DNA from: Chrysoperla carnea
Taxonomy: Eukaryota; Arthropoda; Insecta; Neuroptera; Chrysopidae
Direction: 5' to 3'
Assembly: GCF_905475395.1 (NCBI RefSeq)
Contig: NC_058341.1
Span: 69,013,501 to 69,077,500, forward strand
Length of the DNA: 64,000 nt
Part shown: positions 58,401 to 64,000 of the stretch, piece after piece
Numbering within the stretch: position 1 is the stretch's first letter
Layout: each line of letters opens with the position of its first letter
Position numbers and translations under genes: made by a program
Notes under the pieces: model-generated
Database searches by the model: none
What the model was told of the DNA's origin: nothing
What the model saw: the letters and a program-made list of their open reading frames with translations, nothing else

Positions 58401-59603
58401 TTCAATTCCCTTGCCCTCAAATTAATATCCCTCTTGTTCGCAATTTCATGGATTTTAATTTATCAGTGTGGAACCCTAATTATTTTTCTAAAATAATAGT
58501 ACAAAAGTAGTTATTCCCTATTAGTCCGGAATAATATTCTATAAGACACGCCTATACTACATTTAAAGTAGCCTTGTAGTTCCCTTTTAAAATCACACAG
58601 AAACTGTGTGGCAAATTTCATCCAAATTCATTCGTTTTAGCGTGATTGACTAACAAACATCGAAACACACAAACTTTCATAATTATAATATTAGTAGGAT
58701 TTACAGTTTTTTAAGGTTCTTTTTCACTCGAGGTTCAATAAGACTTTTCAAAATTTAAGAGGAATTTTTTTCACTTGGGATTTTCAAGTGATTTTTTCAT
58801 TGAGAATTTGATGAAATTTCTCGGATTTTCAAGGATAATTTAATCTTTTACAAAACTACAACTTCACAAAATCCCGAATGGCAGCTAACTTTTTAGTTTT
58901 TGTTTAAATCTAGTTTAAACTTAACCAGTCGTTCCCTTTTAGTTGTAATAATGCGCCAATCATTCAAATACACTTTTTCTGCTCTTCTTTATTCCTTATA
59001 TGCATCATCTGATTTACACTTCTTTTTTTCCATTGCTCTCTTAGTTCTCGCAGCAGTCTTTTACAATCCATTAGCAAATGTTCTTCACTTTCACAACACA
59101 AATATTTCATTTCATTCTTTATCTCTTGGACTTTTATTCAAAAAGGGAAGTGAAGGCCTTAACGCAGTGGTCTTTACCAATCAGTATTTTTAAGCCCAGT
59201 GCAGCGGGTGGGTATTAATCAAGTTATTAATATCACGCAAAGACAAAGCTTGAAATAATAAAAAATTTCGTTTTAATTGTTTTTAGGTCCTTATAGTAAA
59301 AAAAAATTGAAATTGAAATTGATGCACCAAGATACAACAATGTGTCAAAAAAAGTTCGGCAATATGCGAAAAATTTCTGACAGAATACAATTTTGTGCGG
59401 GAGGAGAGAAAGGCAAAGACACGTGTAATCGTGATAGTGGTGGGCCGATTATGTGTCCATATGGAATAGAAAAGGATGTGAAATGGTTTACTACAGGTAT
59501 TGTTTCCTATGGTCCAGATCCATGTGGTCAAGAAGGCAAGCCAGCTGTCTATACCCGAGTAAATGCCTATACGGATTGGATAATTGACAATTTAAAAGAA
59601 TAA
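46432..59603 (+). CDS. CLIP-domain trypsin-like serine protease, 5 exons (369 aa)
   Basis: Secreted zymogen of the type used in insect proteolytic cascades (melanisation, Toll activation); easter/PPAE-like (CLIPB) architecture. Exons are 46432-46492, 56808-57246, 57513-57703, 57762-57863 and 59287-59603. All join in phase with GT-AG ends, 1110 nt in total. Residues 1-20 are a signal peptide (MIIINLLIWCYLSFVVCISA). The CLIP domain has Cys24, 33, 39, 63, 69 and 70. A linker carries two tandem EDQV(S/A)AS heptads. Cys98 probably links to the catalytic domain. Activation is predicted at Lys106-Ile107 (K|IKGG). The catalytic residues are His158 (TAAHC), Asp217 (NDIALI) and Ser315 (DSGGP). Asp309 implies trypsin-like specificity. 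Oddities are Arg313 where Gly193 normally lines the oxyanion hole, and Ala at position 226. It could be active, weak or a decoy. Confidence 0.9.
46535..47240. mobile_element. Tc1/mariner-type MITE, 706 bp, in protease intron 1
   Basis: Ends are CAGGGTAGGTCATTTTAAT and the inverse 'attaaaaagacccatcctg'. TA lies on each side (46533-46534 and 47241-47242). Inverted arms of about 230 bp share 'taacggtaagagatagaata' facing 'attttatctcttaccgttta'. It starts only 42 bases after the exon 1 donor. It has no transposase. Confidence 0.8.
47241..48796. other. Intron 1 sequence without recognisable features
   Basis: Low-complexity A/T-rich sequence; no exon, RNA gene or repeat boundary recognised. Confidence 0.4.
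48797..49145 (+). mobile_element. Family A repeat, diverged copy
   Basis: Keeps 'tcccaagattgtaacgctta', 'gaaatattgatgacacgaac', 'aggacgtaaaaggtgag' and 'aaccgtaagagatagaac' in the family order. It has deletions and no 3' hairpin. Confidence 0.65.
49372..49700 (+). repeat. Family E repeat, copy 2
   Basis: Same block order as 37964-38270. It contains a small extra piece, 'acagggtgccacaaattgag', absent from copy 1, which looks like a nested terminal fragment of a Tc1/mariner-type MITE. Confidence 0.6.
49701..50109. other. Intron 1 sequence, family A-like 3' tip
   Basis: 50049-50078 reads 'agctcggttaattgttatct' then tcacttg, a 3' terminus related to family A (another such tip is at about 16237-16266). 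Otherwise nothing recognised. Confidence 0.4.
50110..50576 (-). mobile_element. Non-autonomous Helitron in protease intron 1
   Basis: On the minus strand the 5' end is TCTAAATATTACAAATGCC with a (GTTT)n run. The 3' end is CTAG at 50113-50110, preceded by the stem-loop cccagcgaagcggg. The 3' flank is T on that strand. Confidence 0.75.
50937..51050 (+). repeat. Family G conserved block
   Basis: gcagcactagcgccaatcat, 'tcgataatctttaagagc', 'gcgcatgcgtcaaatattt' and 'cgcgttaaaaattctttaaa'. Confidence 0.65.
51391..51642 (-). repeat. Family H repeat, copy 2
   Basis: Inverse of 9661-9918, with 'cagatcacgtacttatacgt' and 'catgaatattccct'. Confidence 0.65.
51643..52329. other. Intron 1 sequence without recognisable features
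   Basis: The 73-aa ORF at 51967-52188 has no visible family features and is not called. Confidence 0.4.
52332..53813. mobile_element. 1.48-kb element with TTAGTGAA/TTCACTAA motif arrays
   Basis: Inverted ends: tctctaaaattaaattagtg on the left and 'cactaatttaattttagagg' on the right. The terminal 380 and 300 bases (52332-52710 and 53520-53813) are densely packed with TTAGTGA / TCACTAA in both orientations, irregularly spaced, often as the palindrome TTAGTGAAATTTCACTAA. The middle 800 bp has none of the arrays and no ORF. It looks like a non-autonomous transposon with extreme subterminal binding-site arrays, sitting in protease intron 1. Confidence 0.75.
53814..54313. other. Intron 1 sequence without recognisable features
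   Basis: Nothing recognised. Confidence 0.35.
54314..54415. repeat. 34-bp tandem repeat, three units
   Basis: Units start at 54314, 54348 and 54382 with 'gatacttttaaaa.ttgcgc' and 'atatg.atacttga'. Nearby (54540-54600) 'attggtca'/'tggtca' recurs four times. Confidence 0.8.
55155..55450 (-). mobile_element. Family A repeat, diverged fragment
   Basis: Inverted 'gttctatctctaacggttta', 'ccaattgacctat', 'catctataccaaaattttgt' and 'gcattacaaacttgaga'. Confidence 0.65.
55451..56329. other. Intron 1 sequence without recognisable features
   Basis: Two loosely similar stretches (55560-55740 and 55780-55990: 'cgatgagattttcaacgatg', 'aaataacccc'-like) may be remnants of an old duplication. Confidence 0.35.
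56330..56749. mobile_element. 420-bp foldback element just before protease exon 2
   Basis: Ends are CCTTGTGGAAATAAATCTG and its exact inverse. The arms share 'agaaaaagaatatgtgaagt' facing 'acttcacatattctctttct'. It ends 58 bases before exon 2, so it supplies sequence close to or including the branch-point region. Confidence 0.8.
56808..57246 (+). CDS. Protease exon 2 (CLIP domain, activation site, His)
   Basis: Acceptor catatttcag, then DEICSTKGQKGNC, the rest of the CLIP domain, KIKGGEETG, FPWMAML, SCGGVLIS and VLTAAHCF. The donor is gtaagttg at 57247. Confidence 0.9.
57333..57420 (+). repeat. Family G conserved block in protease intron 2
   Basis: gtcagcactcgcgtcaaccg, 'tttggtaatctttaatcg', 'gtgatgaaagatttgctcac' and 'gtgttcggcacatgcatcaa'. 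Intron 2 is only 266 bp, so this block is a third of it. Confidence 0.65.
57513..57703 (+). CDS. Protease exon 3 (calcium-loop region, catalytic Asp)
   Basis: Acceptor ttcttttttag, then VKVRLGEHDTTQP, PPVEIQIEKIIAHPKY and NDIALIRL. The donor is gtatgtt. The C-x-x-x..PPV..I..E pattern is typical of easter-type CLIPB enzymes. Confidence 0.9.
57762..57863 (+). CDS. Protease exon 4
   Basis: Acceptor ttttgtttcag, then DFIQPICIPNT and MWASGWGATETG. The donor is gttagtt. Confidence 0.9.
58022..58331. mobile_element. Tc1/mariner-type MITE in protease intron 4
   Basis: TA flanks at 58020-58021 and 58332-58333. Ends are CAGGGTTTTTCAGCAAAGCACG and the inverse 'gtgctttgctgaaaaactc'. The arms also share 'gggcgtttttaaaaga' facing 'ccttttaaaaacgccc'. 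Confidence 0.8.
58500..58699 (-). mobile_element. Helitron 5' fragment in protease intron 4
   Basis: On the minus strand it starts TCCTACTAATATTATAATTA and continues with 'tcacgctaaaacgaatg', a standard 5' region shared by insect Helitrons. The 3' end is missing. Confidence 0.55.
58920..59190 (-). pseudogene. Retrotransposon C-terminal fragment in protease intron 4
   Basis: Minus-strand frames read ILIGKDHCVKAF and, after shifts, YLCCESEEHLLMDCKRLLRE. The C..C.E.EEHLL..C pattern is the Cys/His region at the end of non-LTR retrotransposon ORF2 proteins. Confidence 0.4.
59287..59603 (+). CDS. Protease exon 5 (catalytic Ser, C-terminus)
   Basis: Acceptor gtttttag, then GPYSKKKLKLKLM, QFCAGGEKGKDTCNRDSGGP, GIVSYGPDPCG, VYTRVNAYTDWIIDNL and TAA at 59601. 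Confidence 0.92.
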
Positions 59604-59654
59604 GTCATACTTGGAGAAACCAGAAAATTAACCATCTTAGTATACAACCTACGA

Positions 59655-59660
59655 AATAAA
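59655..59660 (+). terminator. Polyadenylation signal of the protease
   Basis: AATAAA 52 bases after the stop codon, followed by an A/T-rich and then T-rich stretch. Confidence 0.65.
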
Positions 59661-60199
59661 AATATTAAATTTACCTAGAAATTTTTTTTCAACTTCTTAA
59701 TTATAAGATTGTTTAACCTCGCATTAGTTCACTTAACGAAAGTCCAGTACTTTCGTGAATAAAAAAGTCCTGTGTAAGGCGAATTATGCCAATCAGGAAA
59801 TTTCGTATCTCAAAGTTAGATTTTCGATTTAAAATAAAATAGTTATGTATTTAGGAATTCTAGATAATAAAAAGAGCATGTCGATTATCCGGTTATGAGC
59901 GATATGTAAAATGTCCAAAAAGCTTTAATGATTTTACACTGGGTTAAAGAGAAGGATTTTTAACAAATCCTGAATGTTAATTTGCTTAATTTATTTAATT
60001 TATTTATTTAATTTAATAGAAAATTTCCAGTAAATTTTTCGATGTACCAAAAAGACGTCGAATCGATAGGGGCCAAAAAAAAAAATATTCCAATATTAAA
60101 ATATTTACATTTAAAAGAGTTTTGCAATAAATATACTCGCTTTAAAAAATTGTGTCATTAAAACACTTCAGAATCGTGCGCCATAAATCATGACGTCAT
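59661..60199. other. AT-rich sequence downstream of the protease
   Basis: Nothing recognised. Confidence 0.4.
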
Positions 60200-60980
60200 C
60201 TGTTATGACAATTCATAGTATACCAAAGAGTTTATACAGCTAGAGAACGCCAGGGCCCAAAACTTGCGATATGATGAATGAGAGAGAAGACAGCCAGTGA
60301 GTTCCACTGTCTAATCTATATGTCATTGGCTACATATTGTTTACATCATTGCTTTTAAGTAAATAATTAAAAAGCGATTTATGAAATATTATTTAATACG
60401 TTATAATGTCTTGGGCAGACACAAATCACGATTTTTATCTAGTGATCACTCTATTCACACTTCTTATTAGAACTGATAATAGTTAAACTTAGGACGCTAA
60501 AAAAAATACATTATAAGTTATTCAAAAAGGTAGAAATGTCAAAAGAAACTTTATTTACATAGCAAACACAATATAAGCAGTTTAATTTTTACTAAAATTA
60601 ACAAAAAGTTTTATTGAGTTTAATTATTATTTAAATTTAAGTGACCTTTCAGCTACCAATATTTCAATTATAATATTTCTGAAAAAACAAATTGTGTGCT
60701 TAGTATATTGTTTACTTAGTATACACTGCGGCCACATGTTGGAGAATATGCAAATCTGCATAATAAAAACTTTTCCATTTTTCAGAAAAAATAACACAAA
60801 ACTGTATATAACCTCTTGTACCAAACAAACATAATAGCAGACACAAAATCTGTATGCATCATATGATTATGACATATGACTATGACAAGGACACAGGGTA
60901 ACTCCGTGGCAGTATTCTCTCTTATTCATCATATCGCATACACTTACAGCCTGGCAGGTCCCTCGCGTTGTCTATGATAA
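60200..60980. mobile_element. Family I element with inverted arms
   Basis: 60235-60330 ('cgatatgatgaatgagagag', 'agacagccagtgagttcc') is inverted at 60870-60975 ('tattctctcttattcatcat', 'atcgcatacacttacagcct'). The left arm continues into the sequence shared with 25525-25635. The interior has no credible gene. Confidence 0.5.
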
Positions 60981-61471
60981 TAATTCTTTGGATTCAACAT
61001 CCTTCATAAAAGATGTTTATATTAGTTTGCAAAAATTTGAACTTCAACATTTAAATTTTTAATTAAATAAACGATTAAAAACGGTTTCGATAGCAAAGAT
61101 AACATGTTTTGTACTTAACTAACTTTTGAAAGTGTCTATTATGGTAACACAAGTTTATAAATAAAAGAGGTGTTATAACTCGACTACATAGAATCAGTAT
61201 ATTATTATTAGTTTTAGAATTACAAACTTAAAACTAGAATTATCTATAAATTAATAAATAAATACAGTACAAAGTAAAAAAAATTAAAAAAACTGTGTCT
61301 AAATCGTGTAAGTTCAAAATCAATTATCAATAAATTTCAATAAAATCATTGAGTGTTCTCATCCAGCAAGTAAATTCTCTTTTCAATAGTTTATTAGAAT
61401 TTATTAAAACAAGACTGATTTAGTTTCGTGATTATTTTAAGTGTAAATGATATTGAATAGCTTATTTTCTA

Positions 61472-62153
61472 GCTGAGACCCTCAATCAGATCAGGTTTTT
61501 TACGGTACACTTTGTGACCATAGAAGATGGGTTCTTCCTCTTATCAAAAACAAAAATTCAAAAAAGTTGCACAAAAATTGGCCACGGTACGACCTTTTTG
61601 GAGCGTTTTCTGAAAAAAGGCCAATTGCAAAGCTATTGATTTTCGCTAATATTATTAAATGGGAATGTGGAAGATAAAATTTGAAAAATGCTTTTCCTGC
61701 AATTACTACCATACAAGCTAAAAAAATTTAATTTTTTGATATTTTGTAGATATTATGTCAAACCTCGACCTGAAGGGGTTTATTTTGGTCACTAACTCCC
61801 TCAATTGCCAGCAGCCGTCCATCAATTTTCAAAAACAAACGGATATAAACCCGTTTATATTCGAAAAAATTCTAAAAAAATATCATTAATCGTACATAAA
61901 AGTACTACCTTTTCATACTATTATTATACCTCCTTCCCGCCGTTTTCGGGAAAAAATAAGTCAATTTTAAAATTTCAATTGCTTCAAAACCCAAAAAAAC
62001 GCCTTTTTCAAAATTTTCAAAAATCCGCTAAAAAATATCGTTCCGGGGAAAATTTTTGTGCAACTTTTGTTTGTGATAAAATTACGAACCCATTCCCCAT
62101 GGCCACGAAGTGTGTACCTTAAAAAATTTGCCCTCCAAATTGAGGGTCTGAGC
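61472..62153. mobile_element. Tc1/mariner-type MITE, 682 bp
   Basis: TA at 61470-61471 and 62154-62155. Ends are GCTGAGACCCTCAAT and the inverse attgagggtctgagc. The arms share 'ttacggtacacttt' facing 'aagtgtgtaccttaa', and 'aaaagttgcacaaaaatt' facing 'atttttgtgcaacttttg'. The ORFs inside are not called. Confidence 0.8.
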
Positions 62154-62155
62154 TA

Positions 62156-62699
62156 TTCTTCTTATTTATTCAAACCTTATTCCGTTTTATTTTTAATTCT
62201 ATTATCATTTATTTGTAATTTTATATTTATCATTTTTCATTCAATAATAAATAGTAAATAGTTGTTATAAAAATTATTTTAATTATTTCAGTTTACTTGA
62301 AGTTTATCCAGGGAAGCTGTTTTTGAAGGTATATAAACAGATTTAGGGAAACAGGTTTTTAAAATGCAATTTTAACGGCAATTTAAAAAAAAGATTATCT
62401 TCTTTAAGAGTTTTTCCAAGAACCTCTGCATAATTACGAATCTTGTAGACGCACGATGAATTGATTGATCATTAAAAAAAAGGTACTCCAATGTGAAAAT
62501 GATAATCAATGGAAGAACTGTTACGATGTCAAATCGCTAATTATGTGCTCCTGTTGTTTTGCAAAAAATTTTCACTTCCCAATTCTAGTAAATTTTTTTT
62601 CTTCAAATTCTTGCAATGAATATTCAAGGATTAGATACCTTGATAATTTATTCATAAGCTAATATTTTAGATGCAGCATAATATGCACCTAATTATTTA
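62156..62699. other. AT-rich sequence without supportable genes
   Basis: Nothing recognised. Confidence 0.4.
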
Positions 62700-62910
62700 G
62701 TTACGTTGGAAAGTGCACGTGCCGATAAAATACAAAGCTTTGATAGAGCAAAAATCGAGAAAGCGTCTAATTCTGTGAGTAATGGACTCCGTGATTTGGT
62801 AGAAAAATGATGACCCATAGCTCGAAAAACTAAATGTTAAAAACCATATATGGTATGACAATGGGCTAAGCGTGTCCTTCGTGGACAGCCAATATAACCT
62901 AACCTAACCT
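62700..62910 (+). mobile_element. Non-LTR retrotransposon 3' end with (TAACC)n tail
   Basis: Ends with 'aagcgtgtccttcgtggaca', 'gccaatataacc' and TAACC repeats (62895-62910). The 'gtgtcc..ggacagcc..taacc' order is the same as the 3' end of the fragment at 34866-35760. The upstream 150 bases are probably its 3' UTR. Confidence 0.55.
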
Positions 62911-62934
62911 TCACAAGGCCACTAGTTAAAGCTA

Positions 62935-63354
62935 TATGCAAATTTTGACCTTATTTGCGCCTTCATAGGTAAACAGTGATGTTTACAAAAAAATGTAACC
63001 ATAAAAACTTTATTTTTATAAGGCACATTTTTTTAAATTTAAGCTTTTGTTCAATCTGTAAAGGTTTACAAAATGGATTATACAGACTCAATATCCAATT
63101 GACTTATGTTGCTCATTTAAGAACTCAAACTCACTTTTTACGAGCACCTAAATATGCGTTAAATTTCAGCTTGATATCTCTTTTCATTTTTGAGTTATCG
63201 TGTTCACGGGCGGGCGACAGACGGATTTACACTAATAAGGAGATTTTATGAACATTTATACCAAAATTTTGTTCGTATCATCAATATGTCAATCGTTATA
63301 AACTTGGAACTAAACTTACCATACCCAATATATATTTAATATATACGGAGTATA
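62935..63354 (-). mobile_element. Family A repeat
   Basis: Inverted copy with 'ggtaaacagtgatgtttaca', 'tccaattgacttatgttgct' and 'aaatttcagcttgatatctc'. The 3' hairpin is missing. Confidence 0.75.
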
Positions 63355-63587
63355 TAAATAAAGTAGAATAAAGCAAAGTAATCATAATATATAATAATCT
63401 TTTTAAATATGAATCTTTACAGGCAATACACATAACGTAATTGTGGAATTTTTGTAGAAAAACTGGTTTCGATACGCTCATTCATTAGTTGAAAGTTAAA
63501 CATTTCGAAAAACTGATATTATTTTTGGATTGAGGTATAAGTTTTATTTAGAAAAACAAAAACTTTCTGCTGATTCATTATACTTTT

Positions 63588-63871
63588 TATACCATGTATA
63601 TGAAATATATCAAGGTATACTAAGTTTAGTTCTAAGTTTGTAACGATGAAAAATATTGATGCTACGAACAAAATTTTGGAATACGTTGTCTAATTAATTC
63701 ATTACCGAGGGCGCTACTTAAGTGCAAATTTTATAGTATGTGTGTGGCTATTTAAAAGTGGATATCTTTATTTATTTACGGGACGTCAAAAAACAAACGC
63801 TTGCGTCATCAGTACTGTCTATACATGGTATTTCAACAAATAACTCAGTCAATTGTTTGTTTTCACTTGTT
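63588..63871 (+). mobile_element. Family A repeat with internal deletion
   Basis: Both ends are intact (ataccatgtatatgaaat ... gttttcacttg), but about 300 bases between 'ctaattaattcattac' and 'cgagggcgc' are missing. It runs directly into the hexamer microsatellite. Confidence 0.8.
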
Positions 63872-64000
63872 CTAGTTTTTGTTCTTGTTCTTATTCTTGT
63901 TCTTGTTCTTGCTCTTGATTTGATCTTGATCTTGTTCTTGTTCTTGCTCTTGCTCTTGCTCTTGTTCTTGTTCTTACTGTTGCTGTTGCTGTTGCTGTTG
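63872..64000 (+). repeat. (TTGTTC/TTGCTC)n and (TTGCTG)n microsatellite
   Basis: Interrupted hexamers of the form (C)TTGTTC, CTTGCTC and CTTGATC, changing to TGCTGT triplets and continuing past the window end. Confidence 0.9.

Noticed and set aside
58900-59193. 97-aa hydrophobic plus-strand ORF in protease intron 4
   Set aside because: The opposite strand resembles a retrotransposon C-terminus (CC.SEEHLL..C), which explains the locally better base composition.

Overview
The window is AT-rich, intron-containing nuclear DNA from an arthropod, most likely an insect. The evidence is a multi-exon CLIP-domain serine protease with GT-AG introns, TTAGG-type runs at two retrotransposon-like 3' ends, and many mariner-, hAT-, piggyBac- and Helitron-like relics. 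I cannot fix the order from sequence alone. Gene density is very low. Most of the 64 kb is transposon-derived, dominated by non-autonomous foldback (inverted-repeat) elements, Helitrons and one unclassified ~590-bp family ('family A') present in at least 13 copies.  Region 1 (about 6-25 kb) holds the most unusual coding content: a minus-strand cluster of four related small genes or gene remnants (6633-7148, 12692-12907, 20016-20483, 24435-24638). They encode Cys-rich, Asp/Glu-rich proteins. The best copies have an N-terminal Asp/Cys tract, a central 'ICCC' block and a C-terminal tail with QQPIQQQPKK followed by poly-Glu. Two of them each have, about 1 kb downstream on the same strand, a second recognisable paralogous 3' exon (11593-11726 and 18762-18916). 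A two-part unit therefore seems to have been duplicated. I do not recognise either family.  Region 2 (about 46.4-59.6 kb) is one gene on the plus strand: a secreted CLIP-domain, trypsin-like serine protease of 369 aa in five exons, with all splice phases matching. It has the full His/Asp/Ser triad but Arg in place of the oxyanion-hole Gly193 and Ala at position 226. Its introns, especially the 10.3-kb intron 1, are packed with mobile elements, including a 1.5-kb element built of TTAGTGAA/TTCACTAA motifs.  Elsewhere there are decayed pieces of non-LTR retrotransposons (8.4, 26.6-27.8, 34.9-35.8, 59.0 and 62.7-62.9 kb), a dead mariner transposase (43 kb), a possible secreted Cys-rich exon inside a hAT-like element (31.4 kb), a possible orphan exon at 37.4 kb and a possible 3' exon at 1.4 kb.  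Nested insertions make the transposon history readable. A Helitron block at 2221-4487 split one repeat unit of a foldback element. Family A copies sit inside a TTAA-flanked foldback (13.8-14.8 kb) and inside a second repeat family (39.5-40.5 kb), both in T-runs and without target duplication. This suggests a Helentron-like mode of insertion. All repeat relationships were found by eye on one window; copy limits are approximate unless stated otherwise.
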